Below the pieces are notes generated by a model. That model did no database searches. It worked only from the letters and a program-made list of their open reading frames with translations, and was not told where the DNA came from. From contig JXTC01000193.1 of the NCBI GenBank assembly GCA_002914845.1, positions 247,199 through 311,198 of the forward strand: DNA of 64,000 nt, read 5' to 3'. Source of the DNA: Trema orientale (Eukaryota; Streptophyta; Magnoliopsida; Rosales; Cannabaceae). Made by a program: the position numbers and the translations under genes. Shown here piece after piece: positions 12,144-25,055 of the stretch; within the stretch, counting starts at the first letter, position 1, and each line of letters opens with the position of its first letter.

Positions 12144-13015
12144 TAGAGATGCAACTCTAGGCTACAGCTCGTAGGCTAGCCCAGGCTCGTTCTAGTACTG
12201 TAGATGAACTGGCCTAACTAGTTCACTAGTTGTGGACTGGAATAGGCCATGATATTGTGGCCCACGGGCCAGCCCGATCCGATGCACCAAAGTTCATAGG
12301 ATGGGCTATAACTATGCTAGGACAGGCCAGCCCATGATGGGCCAAGGTGGGCTGGCTCATTCTAGTCCATCTTGGACTGGCTCATTTAGGCCCATCATGG
12401 GCCGACCCATTTTGGCCCATTCTTTTTTTTTTTTTTGCTCTTTTGTTTTTTTTATTATTTTGTTCTATGTAATCTTAAATATTTTATACTATTTTTTCGT
12501 CTTAAACTAAGGTTTTGTATTATTCCACTGAATTTCATTTATAAGATTTTTAATGAGATAATCGTAAATATAATTTTTATTAATGGTTTACTTAAATATT
12601 TAGTTCTATCTATATTAGTTTTTCTAATGTTAGTAAATTTTTTTTTATTGTTTATATTAATTTACACTTAAATTAATTTGTAATTGTATCTAAATTATTT
12701 AGGATTTCATAAAAAATAATTTTAAAGTTAAACATAATATTTTATTTATTTTTTATTTTTTATTTTTTGAACTAGAATGGGCTGGCCCACGTTGGGCTAT
12801 TAGGGGCTAGCCCATCCTAACACGTGGGCTGGACTATCCTAGCCTGTGGACTGGCCTAGCTCAGCCCATATAGATGGGCTGGGCTGCCCTCGTTCTTTAG
12901 TGTGGGCCAGCCCAACCTAGTCCACGAAAATTATAGACTGGGCTGGCCTAACCCACGGCCTACGATGAGTCTGCCTAAAATAAGCCGGGACGAGCAGCCC
13001 ATTATTGCATCTCTA
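12144..13015. mobile_element. hAT-like non-autonomous element, GGCCCA-rich ends, AT-rich core (left copy)
   Basis: It begins TAGAGATGCAA and ends with its inverse (TTGCATCTCTA with two bases changed). About 290 bp at the left end and 240 bp at the right are packed with GGCCCA, TGGGCT and AGCCCA in both orientations, around a roughly 340-bp core of almost pure A/T. Flanks GTCCTAAA and TTCTTAAC match at five of eight positions; an 8-bp target duplication is the hAT signature. It lies in the first intron of the ankyrin/PGG pseudogene and is also present in the sister arm (61491-62420), so it predates the duplication. No transposase is encoded. Confidence 0.75.
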
Positions 13016-13587
13016 TTCTTAACTCTAGTTATTTTGGATATTCAAACATATGACTCTAGCTACATTGGATATTCTGAGCGTGTGTTTTGGCAAGGTAAAA
13101 TATAATGTGAATGGTAAATTTATCTCAGCTTGTAAATTATGATTAATAAAATATGGCTAACAAATGTTGGGATTTTTCGACAGCCCAAAATAATAAGAGT
13201 CGTGAATAAAAAAACCTTAGTGGTACAATTTAAACAGGAGAGAATTTAAGTGATACAAAAAATTAAATTGGGATCTGAGTGATATGACTTTAATTTTAAA
13301 GTCATTATCAACAGAGAAAAATAGCATGTCAAAAAGAATATTTAAACTAATACTAGAGTTTCCTTTAAAATTTTTTTTAGTAATTATCCAATCTTAATTT
13401 TTGCCGACTAATATGTTTATTTGCAATTACACTATAGACATTGCTTCTCATTTGCTCAAGCGTTGCCCAAGATTAACTTTTGCTTCAGACCATCGAGACC
13501 GATCCCCTCTTTTCGAATTGGCATGTTCATCCACTGCATTTCTTAGCGGAAGTAAACCCAGATTTTGGCAATACTTGCTATACAAGT

Positions 13588-15250
13588 GTTAGTTACATCA
13601 TTCTCCTTTTTCCTCAATAAGTTTTTATATTTTATTTTTTGGTATATATTTCTTCTCTTATTGTCTTCTTTTATCTTATCGTCTTGTATGAAAATACTGC
13701 ATAATTAACTAATGTTATAGAACTATAATTTTCTTACTAAAAGAAACTATAAAATAAATTATGATATGTTTTTCAAATTATAGATGATTAATAATTTTTT
13801 TTAAACTCTTGTGTTGATAATTTTTACCAATATACATTACCTTTTTATCCTCTTTGTGTTGAGTTTGATCATTTATTGACCTTTATTTTGAGAAATGATC
13901 GACGTATTTGTTGCGTCGAGTTTGTAAACTGTAAAAAATTTGTCCCATCTAAAATGTTTCTGAGGGTATTATTTCTTTTTTTTTTTTCTAATTAATTCAG
14001 TGTCTGAAACATATGAGAAGTGTAATTAACAAAGTAATATATCCATTCTAAAAGTTATTGGGTGATTACTGTTCCCAAATTGTTGGTGGATTTAAAAAAA
14101 AAAGTTTCTAACTCTTTTACCTTAAAAAAAAATCAGTTTTTATTCAAGTCCAGTACCCTTTTTTTTAAAGAAAAATACAGTTGTTTTCAAATCGTTTTAG
14201 AAAAGTACCATTTTTAAAAATGTTTACTAGTGGCCAATGATTAAAAACTAGTTACCAGTTACTAGTTATAATTATATACTAGTTATAAATACATTTAGTT
14301 ACTAGTCACTAGTACTTGAAAATTTGTTACCGATTACTAATTACTATTTTTAAAAATAATATTTTTCTAAACGTTTTTAAAAAAAAGACATTTGCTTAAA
14401 AGAATGCTGTACCGAATGTAGAAAAACTAAAGTCTACCTTAAATTTACAATTATTTTCTAAAATACACGCAGATGGCCTAATTTTCTCGAAAGAAAATTA
14501 TGTTGTCACCGCAAGTTGGCATTCTGGGCTCAAGGCTTGGCCCGCTTTAGCCTTTAATACAAGAGCTTTGTACGATGGACTGAAATCGAGAAGACGACGT
14601 GGATTGGACTAATTTGAGTTAAAATGACTTTTTTGTATATATTTCTAAAATGACATTTTTAAGACTGTCAATACTTCTTGATCATATAGGTTAAGTGCTT
14701 CTTTACTATGAAGAAACGATTATTTTAACACTTTTTATAATTAGAAGTTTCCGAGCATAGATCAAGACGTCATTGATACTCTTAGTCCTAACTACGTTAA
14801 GAAGGCACAAAAAAGTTATTTTGGCACAAATTAGTCCTAACCGTGTCTTTTTCTGAAATTTTACGTGGTCGGACTGGACCGAGAGGCTCAACATTCTTAT
14901 CTACTATTGTCTCACTACTTTGATGGATGAAATTTGGTTTTATTTTAAATATGGTTTTATTTTAAATAGGGATTTCCTTATATAAAACATCTTCTGGATA
15001 TTGCAACTACTTGATATATCCCGTATATTAACTAAAATCTTTGAATATTAACTGTAAGATTAAAAAAATGTATTTTTTTTAAGATTAATAAACAGACACC
15101 CATATTGAAATAAATTGTTAGATAGTTACTTTCCATTGCGATATAATTTTAGTATGGCGATAGCTTAGTCCTTTGAATCTTAGTCAAATATTTTGCTCAA
15201 AACAAATTAATAGTTGTTTTAACAAATTGAGTCTCTTTCATAATATGCAG
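13588..15250. other. intron of the ankyrin/PGG pseudogene
   Basis: Non-coding, AT-rich, colinear with 58224-59725 on the other arm. Bases 14225-14400 contain a cluster of ACTAGT-type palindromic words, also kept in the sister (59050-59180). No other feature seen. Confidence 0.6.
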
Positions 15251-17717
15251 GTATATACATACAACAACATGAGTACTTCAATTATAATGACTTTCGCATT
15301 GATGTTCGAGATGGTAGCCCAAAAAATAAGGGAAACATAACTTGCTCAGGTATGTTTAGTTATTACTTTCTTGAAATACATATTTGTTTGTGATGATGAA
15401 AATTTGACAATAATTAACAATGATATTTCTTTTATATAGCTTCCTTTATTAAGCAATTTATATAGTGGAAGAAAAATCCCATAGAAAACGTTGTTATCAC
15501 AAACTTAAGAGAAAAAATAATTACGAGCCATACTTTTTTACATACTATATATGTATACATACATATGTGATAGGGTTTTTTTTTTTTCGGTCACAGGTAT
15601 ATTACAACTACTAGCTTCAAAACTCCTTGAGCTTCTAGGTAACTTCGAAACTCTTATCCAAACCTTATGATCTTTGATCATAACTTTCTCTTCACATTTT
15701 TGTTATCCCATTTATTTGATCTATTGGTTTAGAAAGTTAAAATTTTCTTCATTATTGATCTAGGACTAAAGTATAAATATGAAATGAAATTAGTCCACCA
15801 CCATTCATTTAAACTCCTCGGTCTTATATCCCAAGAGATGAAAGCTTTAGACCAAAACATGGTTAATACTTTATGTGAGGCACTATGGGAAGCTACTGCT
15901 CAAGGGAATGTGGAGTTCTTTGTTAGCGTGCTACAAATGGTTCCTGAACTTATATGGCACCAGAATGAAAAGGGATCAACCCTTTTTATGCATGCTATTG
16001 AATTTCGTCAACCAAAAATTTTCTCTCTTATACATGGATTTGGTTCTAAACAAGCAATGGCAACTGAGACGGATAACTCTGGAAATAATATGTTACATGT
16101 GGCGGGATTGTTGGCACCCTCCAACCAACTTAATAGAATTCAAGGTGCAGCTTTACAAATGCAGAGGGAATTATAATGGTTTAAGGTATGCCTTCTCATA
16201 GAATCATAATCATATAGTAATTTCCCCAAAAGACATTTATATGGGTTGCCGTTAATATAATTCAAAAGATTGTATACTCATCATCATGGCTGAAAAGCCT
16301 TAATCTATTTAAATTGGACACTTGATTTAATGCATGATTATTGTTTCATGCGAGTTCTTCAATCGTTTTATGACTGATCTGAGTTCAAGTAATATGACAT
16401 TTAAATTTTAAATGTTTGAAAACTACTCCAACTGGACGTGTGTATATATATAATGCTTGACTATACTCAATTATATATTCGACTATGCTCAACAACATAC
16501 TCAATAATATAATAAGACTATTTTGTAAAAAGTTTTAAAACTTAGGTCTTTATTCAAAACTAACTTGAAATGGTTCATTTCTCCAAATTTTTCCTCACGG
16601 ATCTGTATATAAATACACATTGAATATAGAATTTATACCATTCTAATGATAAATAAGTACATCATAGCCCTTGATAAGTAAAATATCATCACCAAAGAGA
16701 GTAACCATATACTTTGACACGCTGTACAATCAAAGTATCAAATACTATTCCAAGCTCTTAGTGCATTTGAAATACAGGAGAAAATGTCATCATCTAAGCT
16801 AGGCTAAAGCTAAGTATTGATGAAGCTTTAGACTACAGTACTTATAGTAGAAATATTACACTAACTTGAATTCATTCTCCTATTAGCATGCAATGGATAT
16901 TCTAAGTCAAACATATAATTTTTGTTCCATTTCTATTATTAAGTATATTTTATATATGATGATATTTTTCAATTAATTACTAACTAAAGAAGCAAATAAT
17001 TATGTACAGCATAAAATTGTGACCTACTTTTATAGCATACACTTAAAACAATGCAAATGAATTTATATGTCTTAATGCATTTAATGTTTTAGATCAAACA
17101 AATGCAGGAAGTAGAGAAAATTATGTCACCTGACTGTTTGGAAAGTAAGAACAATGAATCAAAAACACCACGAGAGTCATTTACAGAAAACCATTGTGCA
17201 TTGATGAAAGCTGCAGAAGAATGTATGAAAGGTACAGCGACTTCTTGCACTATTGTAGGTGCTCTGATTGCTACTGTAATGTTTGGTAGCATTTACTGTT
17301 CCTGGAGGAAATAATCAAGATGGTATTCCTTTGTTCTTAGGACAAAAATTATTCAACATTTTTATCATATCAGATGCTATATTACTCTTTTCTTCCATAG
17401 CTTCAGTGTTAATATTTTTAGGAATCTTAACGTCACATTACGCAGAAGAAGATTTCCTTAAATCTTTACCAACAAAGATGATTATAGGCCTTTCCACTCT
17501 TCTCTTGTCTCTCGCAACAATGACGATAGCGTTTTGTGTTGCACTTCTCATTATGTTTCGTAGAGAGCTATGGGATAAAAATTCAGTCATTGTTTTAGCT
17601 TGCCTTCCAACTCTCTTATTTATATGGATGCAGTTTCCCCTCCTTTTTGACATGTTTATTTCTACTTATGGTCCTAGCCTTTTTTATAGAAAAATTGAAC
17701 GTTGGTTAATAAGCTAA

Positions 17718-18910
17718 GCATTGTGCTATTAAAATTTGATGTATGCGATAAAATATGTGATGTATCCCTTGTCACTTTATTATATTATAGCTTGGATGTG
17801 ATTTGTTTTTGAGAAGTTTGGATAATGTCATGATTAAGTTATGTATTAAAATGTGATAGTTCCTCTTCAAATTTATTTCAGTCTTATTATACCATTGGAC
17901 ACAATTTATTATGAGAAGTTCAGAGAATGTCATTTTTATGTGTGATAAATTGTTTGGACTACGCTCATAAATACATTTGCTTTTATATAATGAGTAAATT
18001 TTCATTGGATTTTATAAGGTATGTTAATTAGTAATTAATACTTTGTTCATCCATATGATTTTTGATTATTTGAATATAAGTCCAATCAATTATATTATTA
18101 TGTTCATTTATGTCGATATCGGACTTATTCATAGTCATAGTCTTGTAGAAGATAAAAAAACAAACAAATTATCTTAATAAAATAAGTCTATGGATGTGGT
18201 GTCCATATTTTCACAGACAACAAAACTCCCACACTAAGAGAATATACATGAAGACTAACTTATGGAATTATAGCTTCTTAAATAATTAAACTTGGCAAAG
18301 TATTTAATTGTTGAATGAGATTAATTTTGAAATTGATCAAGATTATCCATTAAATGTAAGTTTTGACTTAAACGGTGTCACTCTATTTTTTATCTATTGA
18401 TATTTTAAGTTAAAATACGTAACTAGAGTAAAAGGGTAAAACAATGATTGATTACAGAATGTAGCTCAAAAGTTATAGATTGAGAGAATTAATACATAGT
18501 TTTAGGAGTAGGATTTTCAATGTCTTAATTTGATTAAATACCTATTAGAATAATTATATTATTTACTAGAATATATATTAAATTTAGAAATAAACTTCAC
18601 TCTAATACTGATCGCACACAACCCTGAGTCATGCTGAGTTGTCTTACTTGACCGAACACTTTAGCTGGGCCATATGCTATTGTCTAGCATGAATCGACCA
18701 GGCTTTATGCACGTGTTGTTCTGGTGAGATAAACCTAATTCGGGTGTGGTTAGAACGGATATCCCTATCATGCACAATTATTAAACTTGATTATGTTAAT
18801 AGAAAACCGTAAAATATTTTTTTTGCTGCATAGGGTTTTTTCCCCACACTTGATATAGTTATTTGTATATAAGTATTTGGAAATTTGGTTAGAGAAAAAG
18901 CTGTCTTTTG

Positions 18911-18943
<33 letters not shown>

Positions 18944-18955
18944 TCTTCTTTTGCT
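17718..18955. repeat. 3' flank of ankyrin/PGG pseudogene, inner part of the left arm
   Basis: This reads as the reverse complement of about 55770-53960, including the 17772-18005 stretch that matches 55481-55717. It ends in a CT microsatellite (18911-18960), which corresponds to the GA run at about 53958-53975. The left arm is shorter here, lacking about 0.55 kb present in the right arm (about 54250-54800). Confidence 0.85.
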
Positions 18956-18960
18956 CTCTC
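18911..18960. repeat. (CT)n microsatellite
   Basis: An interrupted CT run directly next to the gypsy-like LTR start at 18961, probably part of the insertion target. Confidence 0.9.
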
Positions 18961-19712
18961 TGTCACGACCAAAAATCTAAAGTCATGACTTTTAGTAATT
19001 TTGAGTGTAAATAAAGATAAATAAAGAATTTGCAAAATTCGAAGGAAATCAAGTACTTAGATTTTTCATTTTAGTCCTTAAGTCATTAAAAATTCTATAT
19101 AAAAAGGGATCCATCTTTAGTTTAATTTATTAAGAAAGAAACACCAATTTAAATTTAAGAAAATGTAGTTAAGTTATATAAAAACTTGATTTAATAAAAC
19201 TTTAGGGTTGATTAAATGGAGTTCGCAAATCTAGAGTCCGAATGTCTAAAACTTAACTTACAAAGTTTGTCATAATTTCAAGTACTTAAAATTTTGAAAA
19301 TAGGCTCCTTAGGAACTATTGTGTCCAATATATACACTAAATCCTCAAATAGTAGTAAATAGATCCCCATACATTCAATTAGCAGAAACAATGAACTTGA
19401 CTAAACAGTTAGACACGGAGAAAGAGCAGGAAAAAGAGAAAGGTACCAAACAAAGAGGAATGAAGCCGCAAGTGTAAACCAAGCGACTTATCTAGCCAAC
19501 GAGATAACTAACTCGAATGAACAATTCACCTAAAAGGGAGGAAAGAAGGAGGGGTGAGCTCGAAAGCTCAGTAGAGAAACTGTTACCTTATTTAAAAATA
19601 ATTTTAGTGATGGAGAGTCCCTGCATGGTTAGTTTAATCCAAAAATACATTTTGGAAAATCATATATGTATACATAACAATCTCCAAAGCTGATAGTTTG
19701 TATGCGCACACG

Positions 19713-19748
<36 letters not shown>

Positions 19749-21356
19749 AAAGCATGATATCAAAAAGTCAATCAGTCCACCGACACATGACACAAATCCA
19801 TCGATACCCACGAGTTCACCACCTCTTATCAGTGGAAACCAGGATATTGGCAATATGTGTGCCGTATAGCCTACTTGACACCTAGCCCATACCCAGAGGA
19901 GGACACCCATGTGTCACCTACCAAACCTGGAGGGGCAACTGCATTGCCTATACCTGCCAAATGGGGAGGTAATCAGAAGAAAAATCCCGCACGGGTTCGC
20001 GGACTCTGCACCGTTGGTGGGGCTGTAGTACCACACTGTAAAAATCTCATGATGCTAACCTGGTACTCATGTGTGATCCTATGACACGTGTACTCTGAAC
20101 TGATGTATAAAAATAGCCATGCAGTAATTTAAGTTCAAGTAATACTCTGGTTTTTAATAAAATAGTTAATTATAATTTATAGAAAAATGGGCGGTATAAC
20201 GGTCCTATTTTAACATATCCAAAATAACCTGCACTCAGAAAAGTCCTAGAGCAATCTAATATATATATATCATACCATTCAATTCCATTACAGATTTTTA
20301 AATAGTTCGAAATCACGTTTGTCATAATATGTTGCAGAAAGTAAGTTTTATTCAAAAATGACGTAAAATAGAGGTAACTGAATCTCTACCTTATTAGAAT
20401 AGCGATACCACCCTATTGGATTCTCAAGGTGTCGTTGGACGATTATTCGGAGGGTCAGGAACCAATTCCAAGCCCTCGATCGCCCATTTGTGAAAAACCA
20501 ACTCCTCAACGGAGCCTCAAATCTATAAACGGACCTCTTCATTGAATTTCTAGCGTTCAGAATAGCTAGGTTAGATATATAACTCGACCAATTCAGGTTC
20601 GTACCGAAACTGGACCAGTGGCATGCAAAACGAGGTCAATCTTAGCCGTTCGATTTCGATTTTTGTGACAGTCACCAAATATAGTCAATATATATATCAA
20701 TCTTCTCTATTTTTCGAGTACATTCCAAAAGTGACATCAAAAACAAAATCTAATTGTCAGATCAAAAGTCAAACCTAAAGCTCAAAACACTCAAAAATGG
20801 TAACTTTTAAACTGGACAAAATAGGATCATGAAATATATACCTGGAGCTTCCTCTCTGCAAGACGAATCCAACAAGCCCAAGAATGCGAGCTGAAACGGC
20901 CCGAAACGATGCCAGAAATCGAAAATTCCTCACGACCAATAATGGCATTTTCCAGCGATGGGCTGCTCAGCGGTGGCTGGGGACGGGTGGCGCAAGCAGC
21001 AGGTGACACTAGAGGACTTCGCCAGTGGCTGGGCTGGCCGGACGGTGGCCATGGCGGTGGCTACGGCAGCTACTCCACCTTCAGTCGAGAGCAGCGAGAG
21101 AGAGACGAAAGAGAGACGTCATGAGGGAGAGAGAAGGAGAAGTGAGGGCCACGCGTGCCCCATTAATAGGGCACGATGCAATTTTCCAAAATTACACATT
21201 GACACCTAACTTTCAAAAATTCTTGTAATCTAGTCCCTCCAGAAATTGTATTTTAGTCCTCGCTTCTTTAAAACTATTGTAACTATACCCCTCTATTATT
21301 TAATCTAAAACTTAACAAGAAGACCAATTTATCCTTAGAAAATTTGGGATATTACA
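18961..21356 (-). repeat. gypsy-like 3' LTR, complete (2396 bp)
   Basis: TG...CA ended. It has a GC-rich island at about 20840-21180 which yields overlapping GC-rich ORFs on both strands, absent or shortened in the partner LTR and not gene-like. A CA/TA microsatellite lies at 19710-19750. Confidence 0.88.
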
Positions 21357-21373
21357 TTCTCCCCTCCTTATAG
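21357..21373 (-). other. polypurine tract of the gypsy-like element
   Basis: The minus strand reads AAGGAGGGGAGAA immediately before the LTR start TGTAATATCCC, the expected position of the plus-strand primer. Confidence 0.7.
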
Positions 21374-24300
21374 GAATTTTGTCCCGAAATTCAAGTACAA
21401 ACCGAGAATATGAACAAGATTGTAAGAAATAGTCACTAAAAGTATAGTGAACACTTGACTATAGAAATTAAGAGTATTAGGCTGAACGCTAGTTAAAGAA
21501 AGCGAGTGAAATAGACACTCCTCAGTTAGTATCCGAATCCAGCCAACATACCGATCTGCACAATGGTATGGGATAAGGATGCTCACAAAAAGATATGGGA
21601 TCATAAGATGGCTTACTAATAGGTACAAGAATCTCAATACCAGTAGTTAGAAATGACAACCTCAAGTATGTGAGTAATCAAAAGGTAATGATGATGATCA
21701 TGCCCAAAAACCGGGAACACAGAACTTCGAATACTGATTATAAGGCACCAAGCTAGAATAGCATACCAAACATCAGATATAAGAATATTGTCCTCCTGAT
21801 CATATCAGATCACAATCTCCTGGAACATACCTATTTGTCTACAGCTAAAACCTGGTCCTAGACAATCTCTCGCCAATGACTCTAACATGAGTCTGTTCCC
21901 AAGCATAGAACATAAGGGAATAGAGCTTAGGACGAAGAACAAGAACCTTGTGTCGTACCACACAAGATAAACAAGTTTAGGGATCGAAGGCGACAAAGAG
22001 AGTTTAATGGTTCACAACCATTTTCCGTACTTCGATTAGAGCGAGAAATAATACTAAACACAAACCATTTCTAGTCAAATGCAAAATTAGAGCACCTAAA
22101 CTAGAAATTTCCAACACAAAACATTAGGGTAAACCTCAATCTCAAATGTAAGTATCCAAACCATGAGAAATTTCAAAAGCATTTCAAACCTTTTATCCAG
22201 TATAAAACCTCGTCAAAGAAATTCAAAGCGAATGCTGATCCAAGAGCTCTACAAGTTCTTGATACAAAGAAAAACTCTATGGACATAATCCAATGTCCCA
22301 GAAATACACATATAACAACTCAAATTGATATTTAACGCCCCAGAAATAAGGCTCTAGGATAGGCTGTCTGGTACTATCCTTGAGTGACGCCTGTCTCCCA
22401 TGAAACCTCTTTTCAATTTTTATGAAAATAATTTTTAAAATACTTTTGAAAACATTAAATGTAAAAACTGTTGGGGCCAAGGAATACTATACTAGTTTAT
22501 AATATAGTTTCTCCTTGGCCAAGGTAAACCAAACCTGAACTTTGAGTATCCTTTTACACTCTAAAGGTCGAGTCCAATGACTCCTAAGGTAAATTCCATG
22601 AGTAATCTCATCCTAATTTTCATTAACTATATAACAATAACCGTATTACATATAATTTAAACAAAATAAGGGATTTAGATTCAACTCAACATCAACATTT
22701 AGTAAAAACTTCATTTCATGCATAGATGATGAAAATCCCTAACAGTCAAAAGTATCAACCTATAAAGTTGAGTTATACATGATAATCATTTATTAAAACC
22801 AACAGAAAATACATGAAAAAGACACTAGTTTATTTTCCATATTTATTATGTAATCCACACTTACTTGGTAAAATGATAAGTGATACCATATTTAAAGCAC
22901 CATGGTTGATTTTTCTTATAAGACTAATAAAACATTTGGACCTTAATTCAAATCATAACTAAACACAATGGGAGGTTCTCGCAGGATTCTAAAATATTTT
23001 CTAAATAAATCAAACAAGTTTCTCAAAAAGTTTGAAAGTTCACACACACCCTTCCTTTTTTATTTCTTTAGGAAAAAATGGGGTAGTTTAGAAAATATTA
23101 AAGTGTGAAATATTATCAAATACTTTCTCAAAGTAGGTAAAACAAATATTAATCCTCACTTAACCCTTCAAAATAAACATTAAAGGTTCATGGAGATTTG
23201 TACTAGGCACAACCAACTAATTAATATGTATATAGAATTAGATAGGAAAGCTACAATTAAATCTTCGAGAAGAAAATCACACACTAATATGCCCAACTCA
23301 AAACTTGTCAAATATAAAATCAAGGCATATAACTCAATGTCCTCTATCGATTTGAAAATCTAAACTTCATTTTCCTCCCAAGTGTTTCGTAACACTAGGG
23401 AGATTGGTCAAAAACCAATTATACAATGCCCAAAATCAAATTAAAAAAAGTTTGGCATAACTTCAATGCAACTTTGTTCATACCGTGGAAATCGAGCTAG
23501 CATGAATCATAATGACTCAATAATCCAACAAACACCAAGGAACCATGCATTAACTAACAAGATAAACCACATCAAAGGAAACTTAGAAGAAACATGCAAT
23601 TGAACCATCAAACTTATAAGGCACAAGTGACAAGCTCCACAAAATTTAAACTAAAATTCCAAACTCAAACGTTTTCACCCAACAAGAATTTTTATAATGT
23701 AAGTGACCACATCAAGTTTCTATCTTCTAAGCAGTATATTCTAGAGAAATTATAGGTATAAATCTTCGAATATATGCATGAAGCTAAAATTTTTTCCAAA
23801 ATCATTTTCAATTCACACCAAGGGTTACCGAGTAGTCGGACTTGTGAATATCCTTATTCAAAACTTTTCTTAAGTTACTTACATTCTTTTTTTTCAAGTA
23901 AACTTGTGAATTAATTTACAAAAGCATTCAATCAAGTATTAAATAGGAATTGAAAAATGCTTAGTAATCTATTAAGTCCAAAATTAGGAAAGGAACTTGA
24001 AAAGTTTGATTTGTGTATATACATTTATAGAAACAAAGTACCTTGGTCTAGAGATCTTTTAAATCACACTTCTAAGCGTAAAACAAAACCTTACTAACAT
24101 TTGAATAGATTGGTGGCTTTGTAAATTTTAGTCTCAAGGTAGCATATTAATTTGAAATGATACCTCTTTTGAAAAAGTATATTACTTTCACCCAACCAAT
24201 ACTCAAGTTTAAAATGTCCATGATCTCTTTGAAAACAAACATGTTATTTTGATCAAACACAAAGGTCTACGTCATTTAGAACGTTAATTGTTAACTTGAA

Positions 24301-25031
24301 ATTTTCAAAAGTTCCAAAACTAAATGACTCGATTTAAATCCAACTAAATTCTCAATAATTCAAGAATTCTCATTCAAAGAACCACAATAATAGAACTTGA
24401 TGAAACTAGAGAAATGCAATTACTATAGTTAAATAATATCTCAAGATATCAAACTAATCACTTAATCAGTGAGCATGCTATATGAAAGTACCATCAATAC
24501 AAACACTCAAATATAGAGCCAAGTCACATCAAAGTGCAAATGCCAAACCACTGTATCACAAGCAACAATTCTCAAGAAAATACAACCATAATCAAATACT
24601 GCAAACAAAAATGATAACACGACTCGAAGGACAACATAAAGACAATGCAGAAGAAAGACAAAGCATAACAACTAAGATACAAGATACCGAATGGCTACCT
24701 TAGAACCTACGAAGTTCATATAGCTCAGAATCTGAATGGACGGGAGAGTACAAGAACGAGTGTCTATTCGAAGCAAGGGATTTCTTTACGAGTGGAAATC
24801 GATAGTCTCATATCAACTCGACACTTCCGAGACTAAAATTCCTAGGAAATCACCATCCCAAGAACACAAGAATTTCACTTGGTAGAGATTTTATAGAGGA
24901 CTTGGAATGAATAGGAGCAAAAGTAATTTATCGAGCCAGTTCCTAAGTGATGTATGAGGTATTCGTTAAAACCATTTCTAAAACATTTTTAAACACTAAA
25001 AATTAACACAAGCATGATCCCAGACGAATCT
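21374..25031. other. interior of the gypsy-like element without coding capacity
   Basis: 3.66 kb of AT-rich sequence. No retroviral-type motif or long ORF is seen on either strand, and no cellular gene fragment is recognised. Confidence 0.6.
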
Positions 25032-25051
25032 GAAGCCATGCTCTGATACCA
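25032..25051 (-). other. primer binding site for initiator Met tRNA
   Basis: The minus strand reads TGGTATCAGAGCATGGCTTC, beginning four bases from the LTR end. The first 12 bases are the standard plant initiator-Met primer site. Confidence 0.85.
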
Positions 25052-25055
25052 ATTC

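Larger units (their letters stand above)
11073..17717 (+). pseudogene. ankyrin-repeat/PGG-domain membrane protein (ACD6/ITN1-like), dead left copy
   Basis: Six exons can be placed by comparison with the inverted sister at 55771-63726: 11073-11549, 13438-13587, 15251-15349, 15597-15638, 15764-16185 and 17093-17717. The first exon encodes ankyrin repeats (SALHIAVIGGHIDIVEWL). The fifth has NGxGST/NNMLHVAG ankyrin-like blocks. The last carries the PGG domain and membrane segments. Lesions: TGA at 11123-11125 (Trp in the sister), TAG at 11543-11545 (Gln), TAA at 16174-16176 (Gln) and a 2-base deletion near 17285 that destroys the AVAFTVPGG motif frame. The upstream exon is absent, because the copia element sits about 95 bp before exon 1 of this list. 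The family generally has N-terminal ankyrin repeats and four C-terminal membrane helices and acts in defence, salt and ROS responses. This copy cannot make the protein. Confidence 0.9.

Noticed and set aside
17438..17653. Antisense ORF (also 55835-56050) opposite the PGG exon
   Set aside because: Shadow of the conserved coding exon on the other strand; conservation is explained by the real frame.
20827..21228. Cluster of GC-rich ORFs on both strands
   Set aside because: Inside the GC-rich island of the gypsy-like LTR; not preserved in the partner LTR.
25032..25051. tRNA-like sequence
   Set aside because: Only the 3' complement of initiator-Met tRNA, that is, a retroelement primer site; no cloverleaf around it.
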